In this document: in pieces, positions 1-6,439 of the stretch
Numbering within the stretch: the stretch's first letter is position 1
Layout of the letters: each line of letters starts with the position of its first letter
Assembly (NCBI GenBank): GCA_902795255.1
Contig: CADBKS010000136.1
Location: 1-10,207 of the forward strand
Source of the DNA: an uncultured Chloroflexota bacterium
GTDB lineage: Bacteria > Chloroflexota > Anaerolineae > Anaerolineales > Anaerolineaceae
Reading direction: 5' to 3'
DNA: 10,207 nucleotides
Position numbers and translations under genes: made by a program
The notes under the pieces: generated by a model
Told to the model about the DNA's origin: nothing
What the model saw: only the letters and a program-made list of their open reading frames with translations
Databases searched by the model: none

Positions 1-720
1 CCGGAAGCTTATCAGTGGCCGCCAACCTATTGGCCGCAGGAGTTTACCTGGGAAGGATATATCAACGTATGGAAATTCCGGGATTTCGGGACCATGTTCA
101 AAAACTCCGTGATCGTTTCCGTAATCTCAACCGCTGTATGTGCTGTTTTTGCCAGTTTTGCTGCCTATGGTTTTTCAAGGTTCAAATTTAGGGGAAACAA
201 GTTCGTCCAATTCCTTTTTCTTTTCACACAAATGGTTCCTGCGATCCTGCTTCTGCTTCCTTACTTCATTTTCATGAGTAAACTGAAGCTGATCAATACG
301 CATTTTTCGTTGATTCTGGCTTATGTTTCCTTCTCGCTTCCGTTCTGTACTTATATGTTGAGAAGCTTTATTGATTCGATTCCCAAGGACCTCGATGAAG
401 CTGCAATGATCGATGGGGCGAACCGCGGCCAGGTCCTGATCAAAGTTATTTTCCCGCTTGCGCTGCCGGGTATTGCGGCAACCGCTTTGTTCGGATTTCT
501 GGTTGCCTGGAACCATTACCTGTTCGCGATGGGGCTGACTACTTCACCTTCCATGTATACACTTCCTGTGGGAATTGCTTCACTGAACGGAGAATTCCGG
601 GTAGCATGGAATGAACTGATGGGAGGCGCGCTGATCGCATCGCTTCCGGCACTGCTGCTATATGTGTTTTTACAGAAATATTTTGTTCAGGGCTTGACAT
701 CCGGAGCCGTGAAGGGCTGA
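1..720 (+). CDS. ABC sugar transporter permease, MalG/UgpE type (5' end outside window)
   Basis: The reading frame is open from the first base of the window, so the gene begins upstream; the ATG at 94 is internal. The 239 visible residues match the C-terminal two thirds of a carbohydrate ABC permease of the MalG/UgpE (COG0395) group, a membrane subunit that pairs with a second permease, an ATPase and a solute-binding lipoprotein to import sugars. Visible marks are the upstream extracytoplasmic stretch rich in W and P, five hydrophobic spans, and the ATPase-contact EAA loop (EAAMIDGANR, about 410-440) followed by the usual hydrophobic block ending LPGIAATAL. The C-terminus (GLTSGAVKG) is typical and complete. 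The gene is probably the last of its operon, since a terminator follows 27 bases after the stop. Substrate cannot be told from the sequence. Family assignment is firm. Confidence 0.93.
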   Translation, partial: PEAYQWPPTYWPQEFTWEGYINVWKFRDFGTMFKNSVIVSVISTAVCAVFASFAAYGFSRFKFRGNKFVQFLFLFTQMVPAILLLLPYFIFMSKLKLINTHFSLILAYVSFSLPFCTYMLRSFIDSIPKDLDEAAMIDGANRGQVLIKVIFPLALPGIAATALFGFLVAWNHYLFAMGLTTSPSMYTLPVGIASLNGEFRVAWNELMGGALIASLPALLLYVFLQKYFVQGLTSGAVKG

Positions 721-746
721 ACCGTTTGGATACGATAATACGAAAG

Positions 747-780
747 AAAACCGCTGAATGAATGAGCGTTCAGCGGTTTT
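747..780. terminator. Bidirectional intrinsic terminator between permease and tetR
   Basis: A perfect 12-bp stem, AAAACCGCTGAA (747-758) and TTCAGCGGTTTT (769-780), encloses a 10-base loop. The arm ends give a T-tract on either strand, so it can stop both the plus-strand permease operon and the minus-strand tetR unit that converge here. Confidence 0.85.
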
Positions 781-801
781 GCTTATAAGGTGGTGCTAAC
801 G

Positions 802-825
802 TTTGGGACAGGGGAACGGTTCCAC
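802..825. repeat. Possible REP-like palindrome relic
   Basis: This convergent intergenic stretch contains a G-rich run (GGGACAGGGGAAC) leading into an 11-bp palindrome GGAAC-G-GTTCC (813-823). It resembles, from memory, small dispersed palindromes found between genes in many clostridial genomes. Only one copy is visible in the window, so the repeat status is an inference. Confidence 0.22.
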
Positions 826-839
826 GCTTTGCCGGAGGC

Positions 840-1418
840 TTACAGGATGCGGGAGAGGAAGCCTTCGGTGCCGGTGCAGACCAGGGCGTTGGACAGGCGG
901 ATCAGGTCTTCGAGCGGGAGCTGCTTGCCGTCTGCGACCCACTGGCGGTAGAGGCTGATGATCGAAACGTTGATGAAATTGATCAGCATGTGCTGCTGAT
1001 AAGGCTGCAGTTTTTTGAAATTTTCGGATCTCTGCCAGGTGCTCTGCATGACCTGTTCGGTCATCTCCTGCCGGACGGCGTTGTAGCTGCCGCTGCAGGT
1101 GATCTTTTCATAGGCCAGGCCTTTTGATGCGGAGAATTCGAAAAACACCCGGTTGACCTTGTCAAGTTCGTCCGGAAGTACAAAATCTTTGACCAGTTCC
1201 AAATAGGCGGAGCTGTACTCGGACTGTATTTCCGCCAGCAGGGCGTCGAGGGTCTCATAGTAGTGGTAAAAGGTCTTTTTGTTGATCCTTGCCCGGCCGC
1301 AAAGTTCTGTTACGGTTATCTTTTCGTATTCTTTTTCGCAGATCAGCCCTTCGAATGCGCTCTTGATGCTTTCGATCGTCCGGACGACCCGCAGATCTTC
1401 ATATCCCTTCAGAATCAT
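840..1418 (-). CDS. TetR/AcrR-family transcriptional regulator
   Basis: A 192-residue one-domain repressor-like protein of normal TetR length. The N-terminal helix-turn-helix spans about residues 34-55 (ITVTELCGRARINKKTFYHYY), with the signature KKTFYHYYxxxxALL that ends the DNA-binding region and starts helix 4. The C-terminal 130 residues are the variable ligand-binding and dimerisation part, so the inducer cannot be predicted. The gene lies 110 bases downstream of an aldo/keto reductase on the same strand, and last in that apparent unit (flavodoxin, AKR, tetR), so it most likely controls this redox operon and perhaps the neighbouring AKR2 gene. The ATG at 1418 is preceded by purine-rich GGAGAAAGCGGGA. 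Its 3' end faces the shared terminator at 747-780. The family call is secure; the regulon is inferred from position. Confidence 0.9.
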   Translation of the reverse strand: MILKGYEDLRVVRTIESIKSAFEGLICEKEYEKITVTELCGRARINKKTFYHYYETLDALLAEIQSEYSSAYLELVKDFVLPDELDKVNRVFFEFSASKGLAYEKITCSGSYNAVRQEMTEQVMQSTWQRSENFKKLQPYQQHMLINFINVSIISLYRQWVADGKQLPLEDLIRLSNALVCTGTEGFLSRIL

Positions 1419-1460
1419 AATTCCCGCTTTCTCCGCAATATCGCGTCATACTATGAAATT

Positions 1461-1495
1461 CAGACAGCTGCCGGCCATAAGCGGCAGACTGTCTG
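1461..1495. repeat. Inverted repeat upstream of tetR
   Basis: CAGACAGCTGCCG (1461-1473) and CGGCAGACTGTCTG (1482-1495) pair with one bulged base around an 8-base spacer. It sits between the AKR stop and the tetR start. It could be an operator for the TetR protein, or an RNA hairpin damping readthrough from the AKR gene. The minus-strand 3' side lacks a good T-run, so a normal terminator is less likely. Confidence 0.45.
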
Positions 1496-1528
1496 TGATC
1501 ATATTCTTTTCCGGCCGGCTGCCGGTAG

Positions 1529-2368
1529 TCATTTCTCGTATTCCGGCTGCCAGGCGGCGAACTGCGCAAGCATTTCATCCGTGCGGTTGTAATACCGGGT
1601 GTTTTTGTCCAGTTTCGCGATCTCCGCCATTTCGGCATCGGTGAGCCGGAAATCCAGAATGTCGAGGTTATCTTTGATGTGGGCCGTATTTTTGCTCCCG
1701 GGGATCACGACAAAGCCCATCTGTGTGTGCCAGCGCAGGATGATCTGGGCGGGTGTTTTCGCGTATTTCTTCCCGAGCTCCGCAAAAACCGGTTCCTTCA
1801 GGAGGCTGCTGTCGCCATGTCCGAGCGGGTACCATGCCATCAGTCGGATACCGTACCGGTCAAGGGTTCCGCGCAGCTCTTTCTGTGTGAAATAGGGGTG
1901 GGCTTCCGCCTGCATGAACTGCGGTACGATCTCCCACTTGGTTTCCAGTTCGGCAAGGTATTTCCCTTCGAAGTTGGAGATGCCGATCGATTTGGCTTTG
2001 CCATCTTTATAAGCCTTTTCAAGCTGACGGTATCCGGCAAGCCAGTTTCCGGCCGGCTGATGGATGTAAAACAGATCGACATAGTCCGTACCCAAACGTT
2101 CCAGCGTCTGATCGACCGCGTTTTCATTCTCATATTCGCTCGGCCACAGCTTGGTGGAAAGAAAGACGTCTTCCCGCTTCAGGCCGCTTTCCCGGATCCC
2201 CCGGCCGACGGCCCGTTCGTTGACGTAGGCGTTGGCGGTATCCACGAGCGCATACCCCATTTTCAGTGCTTCGCGGACACTGTTTTCCGCATCTTTCGGG
2301 GCGATCATAAAAGTGCCGATCCCGATGACAGGGCACTCCAGTCCGTTGTTCAGTTTGACTGTTTCCAT
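1529..2368 (-). CDS. Aldo/keto reductase (cytosolic)
   Basis: A 279-residue AKR of the 2,5-diketo-gluconate/prostaglandin F synthase type, which reduces carbonyl compounds with NADPH in the cytosol. The full catalytic tetrad is present: Asp43 and Tyr48 in LVDTANAY, Lys73 in STKLW and His103 in YIHQP. The cofactor-binding end is also present (IILRWHTQMG at about 209-218, IPGSKNTAHIKDN at about 222-234). There is no signal peptide. The start at 2368 follows a clear AAAGGGGAGA ribosome site and lies only 15 bases past the flavodoxin stop, so the two are co-transcribed and probably coupled. It is a close relative in layout of the exported AKR at 3134-4039, but they differ in most residues outside the motifs, so this is an old paralogy rather than a recent tandem duplication. 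The substrate is unknown. Confidence 0.93.
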   Translation of the reverse strand: METVKLNNGLECPVIGIGTFMIAPKDAENSVREALKMGYALVDTANAYVNERAVGRGIRESGLKREDVFLSTKLWPSEYENENAVDQTLERLGTDYVDLFYIHQPAGNWLAGYRQLEKAYKDGKAKSIGISNFEGKYLAELETKWEIVPQFMQAEAHPYFTQKELRGTLDRYGIRLMAWYPLGHGDSSLLKEPVFAELGKKYAKTPAQIILRWHTQMGFVVIPGSKNTAHIKDNLDILDFRLTDAEMAEIAKLDKNTRYYNRTDEMLAQFAAWQPEYEK

Positions 2369-2383
2369 ATTCTCCCCTTTATC

Positions 2384-2905
2384 TCAGATCAGTTTGTTTT
2401 CTTTCAGCCATTTTTCGATCTGCGGGCCGGAGCCTTCGACGCTGCTGCCGCGGATCGTGAGACCCTTCGCGATGCGGGCACCGGAGCAGGTCTTCTGAAT
2501 GTCGCGTTCGCTGACGCCCATGCCGCTGCCCTCGTTGGTGCACAGCGGGAGGATGGTCTTTCCGGAGAAGTCAAAGGCCTCCAGAAAGGTGAACACAGCC
2601 ATCGGCATCGTTCCCCAGTAATTCGGATAAGCCAGAATGACCGTATCGTACGCTTCGATGCTTTCCGGCAGGGAGACCAGCTCCGGACGTGCCTTTTTCC
2701 GCAGGTCATCCTTCGCCTCATCGATGCAGGTCATATAATCTTTGGCGTACGGTGTTTTCATCTCGATCCTGAAAACGTCGGCATTGGTCAGGACGCGGAT
2801 CTTGTTCACCGCGATTTCGGTGTTGCCGGTTTCAATATAGCGCATGGAGCCGCCGAAATAGTTCTCATCCGCCCGTGAAAAATATGCGATCAAAGTTTTT
2901 GCCAT
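2384..2905 (-). CDS. Flavodoxin (Flavodoxin_4 type)
   Basis: A 173-residue FMN-binding electron carrier. The N-terminal strand and phosphate loop read TLIAYFSRADENYF, followed by the insertion and ETGNTEIAV typical of the Flavodoxin_4 subgroup. YPNYWGTMPMAVFTFLEAFDFSGK (about 93-116) forms the flavin-facing loop and next helix, and TNEGSGMG (about 123-130) the third FMN loop. I chose the ATG at 2905 rather than the in-frame ATG at 2920 because GGGAG (2914-2918) stands 8 bases before 2905 and would lie inside the coding region if 2920 were used. It is first in the unit flavodoxin, AKR, tetR, behind a sigma-A-like promoter. The context suggests a redox or electrophile-stress function. Its partner reductase is not identified; a direct partnership with the AKR is inference. 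Confidence 0.92.
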   Translation of the reverse strand: MAKTLIAYFSRADENYFGGSMRYIETGNTEIAVNKIRVLTNADVFRIEMKTPYAKDYMTCIDEAKDDLRKKARPELVSLPESIEAYDTVILAYPNYWGTMPMAVFTFLEAFDFSGKTILPLCTNEGSGMGVSERDIQKTCSGARIAKGLTIRGSSVEGSGPQIEKWLKENKLI

Positions 2906-2913
2906 TTTTATTT

Positions 2914-2918
2914 CTCCC
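2914..2918 (-). promoter_or_regulatory. Ribosome binding site that fixes the flavodoxin start at 2905
   Basis: GGGAG on the minus strand, 8 bases before the ATG at 2903-2905. It overlaps the upstream in-frame ATG (2918-2920), which has no ribosome site of its own. Confidence 0.8.
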
Positions 2919-2960
2919 ATCTGTGTGATAAGTCACTACCGTTTCTTTATTTCTTCTCAT

Positions 2961-2988
2961 AGTATACGGATATTTCCGAAAAAAGCAA
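2961..2988 (-). promoter_or_regulatory. Sigma-A-type promoter of the flavodoxin-AKR-tetR unit
   Basis: The minus strand reads TTGCTT (2983-2988), a 16-base spacer, then TATACT (2961-2966). That leaves a leader of about 50 bases before the ATG at 2905. The leader contains GTGA-CTTA-TCAC (2925-2936), a weak dyad that could be an operator. The -35 box lies inside one arm of a longer inverted repeat (2980-3047), which suggests regulated access. Confidence 0.65.
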
Positions 2989-3047
2989 CGGGCATTTTTC
3001 CCCGTTCGGTTGCATAAGTAACCTTTTTCCGGAAAGCGTTGCTTTTT
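2980..3047. repeat. Inverted repeat overlapping the -35 box
   Basis: AAAAAGCAACG (2980-2990) and CGTTGCTTTTT (3037-3047) are perfect 11-bp complements, 46 bases apart. One arm covers the -35 hexamer of the flavodoxin promoter and the other lies about five helical turns upstream. A pair of binding half-sites or a DNA loop is possible. No protein can be assigned. Confidence 0.45.
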
Positions 3048-3061
3048 GTATGCATGCTCAT

Positions 3062-3097
3062 TAAAAAACGGAGGGTGAACCATAAGTATTCACCCTC
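3062..3097 (-). terminator. Intrinsic terminator of the exported-AKR gene
   Basis: Stem GAGGGTGAA (3071-3079) with TTCACCCTC (3089-3097), loop of 9. On the minus strand it is followed by CGTTTTTT. It lies 37 bases past the AKR2 stop and separates that gene from the flavodoxin promoter, so the two redox units are transcribed independently. A T-run on the plus side (3101-3105) would allow stopping in both directions. Confidence 0.82.
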
Positions 3098-3133
3098 TGC
3101 TTTTTCCCGGACCGGTCCCGGGACGACGCCGGA

Positions 3134-4039
3134 TCAATAATCCGCGAAGCGCTGATTTTTGTCCAGGACCGTCATCTGCCGCATTTCTTCGTCTGAGAGT
3201 TCAAAGTCAAAGATCTCGAAGTTTTCCTGAATATGTGCTTCGTTGGAAGATCCCGGAATGGCAATGTTGCCCGCCTGCAGGTGCCAGCGCAGGATGATCT
3301 GGGCGGAAGTTTTTCCGTGAGATGCGGCGATCGCGCTGATCGTGCTGTCGCTGAAGAGCTTCTGTGTGTTGCCGCGTCCGCCCAGCGGGAACCAGGATTC
3401 CAGAACGGTGCCGTATTGGTCAATATGCTGCTGCATTTCTTTGCTCTGATGGTATGGATGGGTCTCATTCTGCAGGACCGCGGGTCTGATCTCCGTGGCA
3501 TTGACCAGACGGTCAAAATCGGCCGGTTCATAGAAATTGGAAAGCCCAATCGAGCGCAGCTTTCCGGCGGCAACAGCCCGCTCCATCGCCTGGTAGGCCT
3601 GTACGTCGTTCGAAGGCTGGCTGTGGTGGAGGATCATCAGGTCGATATAGTCCAGGCCAAGGCGGTTCAGGGAAGCCTCCACGGCCGCGTCTCCGTTCCC
3701 GAAATCGGAGGTCCACATCTTGGTCGTGACGAAAATCTCTTCCCGGGTCACGAAGCCCTCGTCGATCGCCCGGCGGATCGCCCGGCCGACGCCCGTTTCG
3801 TTTCCGTAAATACGGGCTGTATCGATCAGGCGGTAGCCGTCCCGCAGCGCCCAGTAGACAGAGTTTTCCGCCTGCTGGTCCGAGAGCGCGAAACAGCCGA
3901 TCCCGAGAACGGGCATCTCATAGCCGCTGTTGAGCATCACGGTGCCCTTCTGCAGATCAAATTCCGCGGTCTGTGCCCCGCAGACCGAAGCGGACGTCAC
4001 GCATATCAGTGCCAGTAAAAATAAGATCGCCTTTTTCAT
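3134..4039 (-). CDS. Aldo/keto reductase with N-terminal signal peptide (predicted exported)
   Basis: A 301-residue AKR about 25 residues longer than its cytosolic neighbour. The extra N-terminus is a textbook Sec signal: MKK, a hydrophobic core AILFLLALICV, then a small-residue end ASVCGAQTA. Cys20 is not in a canonical lipobox (Val before Cys), so signal peptidase I cleavage near residue 22 is more likely, or anchoring by an uncleaved segment. The catalytic tetrad is intact: Asp73 and Tyr78 in LIDTARIY, Lys107 in TTKMW, His138 in LMILHH. So is the cofactor tail IPGSSNEAHIQENF (261-274). GAGGGAAG stands just before the ATG. The upstream open frame ends 7 bases earlier, implying that a bicistronic message once existed. 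An NADPH enzyme outside the membrane is odd; the cofactor source is unknown. The enzyme family is certain; export is predicted from sequence only. Confidence 0.88.
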   Translation of the reverse strand: MKKAILFLLALICVTSASVCGAQTAEFDLQKGTVMLNSGYEMPVLGIGCFALSDQQAENSVYWALRDGYRLIDTARIYGNETGVGRAIRRAIDEGFVTREEIFVTTKMWTSDFGNGDAAVEASLNRLGLDYIDLMILHHSQPSNDVQAYQAMERAVAAGKLRSIGLSNFYEPADFDRLVNATEIRPAVLQNETHPYHQSKEMQQHIDQYGTVLESWFPLGGRGNTQKLFSDSTISAIAASHGKTSAQIILRWHLQAGNIAIPGSSNEAHIQENFEIFDFELSDEEMRQMTVLDKNQRFADY

Positions 4040-4046
4040 TCTTCCC

Positions 4047-4232
4047 TCACATTACAAAAGCATGTTCCGCAAGGAAATCCCATGCCTCTTTTACCTGGGC
4101 CGTGATATCTTTTCCGTCCAGCGTCACGGTTTCTTCCGGGAATGGCTGATGAATATCTTTCACACCGAGAGCAAGCATTCTGTTGGCAAGATAGTTCATC
4201 TCTCCGGAAAACAGCGGGTTCGGCTGGACCAT
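4047..4232 (-). pseudogene. 3' remnant of an unrecognised gene upstream of the exported AKR
   Basis: A 61-codon frame (MVQPNPLF to EHAFVM) with protein-like composition and the same C/G-ending codon preference as the neighbours, so it reads as real coding sequence. It carries amphipathic segments (MNYLANRMLALGV; DITAQVKEAWDFLAEHAF). The frame stays open upstream of its ATG into the antisense of the plus-strand flavodoxin, where it reads as an Ala/Ser/Gly-rich string. No ribosome site precedes the ATG. It ends 7 bases before the AKR start, as in an operon. I do not recognise the family. The likeliest explanation is the C-terminal end of a larger protein whose 5' part was lost at a rearrangement junction near 4230; a genuine small protein is the alternative. 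Confidence 0.5.
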
Positions 4233-4821
4233 GGCGGAGTTGCCGGACGCGGCACCTGTGGAGGAAGCTGCCGGGGCAGATCCTGCAGGCGAAGCTGTCC
4301 GCGATAAGCTCGTGATCTTTTTCTCCCGGACCGGGGAGCAGTATACTGTCGGTGTGATCGAGAAAGGAAATACCGCGATCGTCGCGGAGATGATCTCGGA
4401 AACCGTTGACGCGGATCTGTTTGAAGTGATCCCGGCCGATGATCATTATCCGATGACCTATAATGCCCTCACGGATATCGCCCGGCAGGAGCAGAACACG
4501 AACGCCCGCCCCGAATATGCGGGAGCGCTGCCGGATCTGGCTCAGTACGATACGATCTTTATCGGTGCGCCGGTTTGGTGGGGCGACTGGCCGATGATCA
4601 TGTACACTTTATTCGAAGACAACGATTTCTCCGGAAAAAGACTGGTGTCGTTTTCGACGCACGAAGGCAGCGGACTCTCCGGATTTGACCGAAAGCTGGC
4701 AGCAGCCTGCCCGAATTCCGAGATCCTGACCGGTCTGGCGGTGCGCGGAAATGACTGTCAGAATAAACAGGGTCCTGTTCGGCAGTCCGTGGAAGCCTGG
4801 CTGGCAGGGCTCGGGTTCTGA
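4231..4821 (+). CDS. Flavodoxin, probably exported form with lost N-terminus
   Basis: The frame encodes a flavodoxin domain from about residue 26: KLVIFFSRTGEQYTVGVIEKGNTAIVAEMI (phosphate loop and first helix), YDTIFIGAPVWWGDWPMIMYTLFE (about 106-129, with the Trp-rich flavin loop), and STHEGSGLSG (142-151). The C-terminus AWLAGLGF is complete. Before the domain lies an acidic/Ala-rich linker (AAPVEEAAGADPAGEAV), like the spacer that follows the lipobox in membrane-anchored relatives. Here, however, the signal sequence is absent: an in-frame stop (TAG, 4192-4194) lies 36 bases upstream, and neither the ATG at 4231 nor the GTG codons after it has a ribosome site. The ATG shares a CCATGG with the start of the opposing remnant. 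The gene is therefore probably 5'-truncated and may not be expressed. The flavodoxin identity is firm; the start is not. Confidence 0.78.
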   Translation: MAELPDAAPVEEAAGADPAGEAVRDKLVIFFSRTGEQYTVGVIEKGNTAIVAEMISETVDADLFEVIPADDHYPMTYNALTDIARQEQNTNARPEYAGALPDLAQYDTIFIGAPVWWGDWPMIMYTLFEDNDFSGKRLVSFSTHEGSGLSGFDRKLAAACPNSEILTGLAVRGNDCQNKQGPVRQSVEAWLAGLGF

Positions 4822-4851
4822 TCGGGGTGGCCGTCATGGCCCGGTTTTGAT

Positions 4852-4899
4852 AAAAACAGCTCCGCACGGGTATTCGCACACCCGCGCGGAGCTGTTTTT
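4852..4899. terminator. Strong bidirectional terminator between flavodoxin 2 and the MscS gene
   Basis: AAAAACAGCTCCGC (4852-4865) pairs perfectly with GCGGAGCTGTTTTT (4886-4899). After one mismatch the stem continues through CGGGT/ACCCG around an 8-base loop. It lies 30 bases past the flavodoxin stop and 64 past the MscS stop, with T-runs on both strands, and serves both convergent genes. Confidence 0.92.
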
Positions 4900-4963
4900 G
4901 TGTCATCCTGATCGCCGCGCATCGGCACCGCGGCCGGCTGCCGGACACCGGTCGCTGGAGGCT

Positions 4964-6439
4964 TTACAGTTTGAAATCGTTTTCCCTGAACAGATCATAC
5001 AGGATGTGATTCAGACGGGTTTGGACTGCATAGGTATCGCTCTGCCGGCACGCTGCCCCGATGACGATCGTCACGGTGTGGTAGCCGATGCCGGTGATCC
5101 CGGAATAATACGGACCATTGACGATCTGCGGGATCTTTTCGGGGATCCCGGGCAGTTCCCGCTCCAGCATGGCTTCGATCTCTTCCAGAGGCTGTGTGTT
5201 GGAGAGCTTCAGCTGAATGCTGACACGGGAAAGATCCTTTGACTTATTGAGAATGTTCTTTACGTTCTGATTGTCGATGATCTTGATATCGTTGTTTGAA
5301 TCCTTCAGCTTCGTGGAGCGCACCCCGATGTCGATGACCTTGCCTTTGAAACCGTTGACCTCGATAAAATCTCCGACCTGGAAATCATCTTCAAAAATAA
5401 TGAAGATCCCGGACAGGATATCCGCGACCAGGTCCTTGGAGCCGAGCGAGATCGCCAGTGTGAGGATCGATGCCGAGGTGACCAGGATCCCGGTATCAAA
5501 GCCGAGATAAGAGAGGCAGAAAAAGATCGCCGTGATGATCGCGACATACTGCAGAAGGCTTGAGATCAGGCCGACAATCGTCCTCCCTTTGGCGGTGAGT
5601 AGCGAACTCAGGATGCGCACCAGCAGGTCTTTGAATAAAAGGAAGGTGAAAAGAATGCCCAGCGTGCAGATGATGGCCGTGACCGAAAGTTCGTTCAGAC
5701 CGCGTTTCCAGCTGCCCCGCATAACGAAATGGAAAACGGAATTGCTGCCGAGTTCTCCCCTGTTCAGCAGGAAAATGATGACCGCTAGCAGGATCAGGGT
5801 GACGGACAGTTTCATCAGCTGGCCGGTTTTTTGTCCCGGGGTCATGTCCTGCCACCATTCTTTCAGGGTGCGGGGCCCCCGTTCCTGCCTGCGGAAAGAA
5901 TCGATCAGCTCCTGGTTCATGCTGAAGGTCGGTCTCTGTTTCAGCAGATCCTTTAACTGTCCTGCGCTTGCGTTGATATTCGGGCGGACCGCTCCCAGCA
6001 GCAGGGTGCTGATCACCAGACATGTGAAAATATAGAAACAGGCTGAAAATGCGGCAAATTTGACCGCGTCGCCCCGGACCGCGTCCGAGTTCGTCATATA
6101 GAAATAACGGTAGATCTCATCTTCGCTGTACGCGCCGTATTTTTTCCCGTCAGGAAGTTCGAAGACCTCCAGTGAGACCGGAAGCAGATCCGTATCGTTC
6201 AGCCCGAAATCCGCGGGGGCTTTGCCGGGCAGGTCCGGGTTGCTGGAATATACGACTTTTCCGCTTTCCTTACTGACGATAAGGCTCAGGTTCTCCTTCG
6301 GGGTGATCATGCTGACATAGTTCTGGATCTCTTTCGTTCCCGCGTGTTCCCAGGTCCTCTGTGTGTCAAAAGCAAGAAGGACCGCGCCGAATGAATCCTT
6401 CTCCCCGAGGTCCATTCCGGAGCCGATCATCTGAAGCAT
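4964..6439 (-). CDS. MscS-family mechanosensitive channel, C-terminal part of a frameshifted sensor-channel gene
   Basis: A 491-codon frame whose first ATG (6439) is internal: it has no ribosome site and reads straight on from the preceding sensor region. Residues 1-122 continue an extracytoplasmic sensor-like domain (FGAVLLAFDTQRTW; LSLIVSKESGKVVYSS). Then come membrane spans at about 126-150, 211-226, 250-270 and 290-312, and the pore-lining TM3 at about 317-350 (ASILTLAISLGSKDLVADILSGIFI). The MscS beta domain follows (FQVGDFIEVNGFKGKVIDIGVRSTKL, 353-378), then the C-terminal alpha/beta part. The usual IPN after TM3 is IDN here, and the QG of the pore helix is SK, both tolerated variations. 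MscS channels release solutes on hypo-osmotic shock. The part lost by frameshift is encoded just upstream (6427-7788). The channel domain is intact. Confidence 0.88.
   Translation of the reverse strand: MLQMIGSGMDLGEKDSFGAVLLAFDTQRTWEHAGTKEIQNYVSMITPKENLSLIVSKESGKVVYSSNPDLPGKAPADFGLNDTDLLPVSLEVFELPDGKKYGAYSEDEIYRYFYMTNSDAVRGDAVKFAAFSACFYIFTCLVISTLLLGAVRPNINASAGQLKDLLKQRPTFSMNQELIDSFRRQERGPRTLKEWWQDMTPGQKTGQLMKLSVTLILLAVIIFLLNRGELGSNSVFHFVMRGSWKRGLNELSVTAIICTLGILFTFLLFKDLLVRILSSLLTAKGRTIVGLISSLLQYVAIITAIFFCLSYLGFDTGILVTSASILTLAISLGSKDLVADILSGIFIIFEDDFQVGDFIEVNGFKGKVIDIGVRSTKLKDSNNDIKIIDNQNVKNILNKSKDLSRVSIQLKLSNTQPLEEIEAMLERELPGIPEKIPQIVNGPYYSGITGIGYHTVTIVIGAACRQSDTYAVQTRLNHILYDLFRENDFKL

Noticed and set aside
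1679..2878. A 399-codon plus-strand open frame
   Set aside because: It lies antisense to the AKR and flavodoxin genes, shows no family motifs, and arises from their G/C-rich codon pattern.
2865..3083. A 72-codon minus-strand frame over the flavodoxin promoter
   Set aside because: It overlaps the promoter, the inverted repeat and the flavodoxin start, and has no sensible composition or ribosome site.
3977..3982. Lipoprotein Cys20 in the exported AKR
   Set aside because: The residue before the Cys is Val and the three before it do not form a standard lipobox, so I favour ordinary signal peptidase cleavage or an uncleaved anchor.
3233..4018. A 261-codon plus-strand open frame
   Set aside because: Antisense to the exported AKR, whose catalytic motifs are intact; the residues on this frame are rich in Arg, Asp and Gly without recognisable domains.
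4036..4446. A 136-codon minus-strand frame next to the 61-codon remnant
   Set aside because: It is in another frame from the remnant with the natural codon use, and is Arg/Cys-rich and antisense to the flavodoxin domain.
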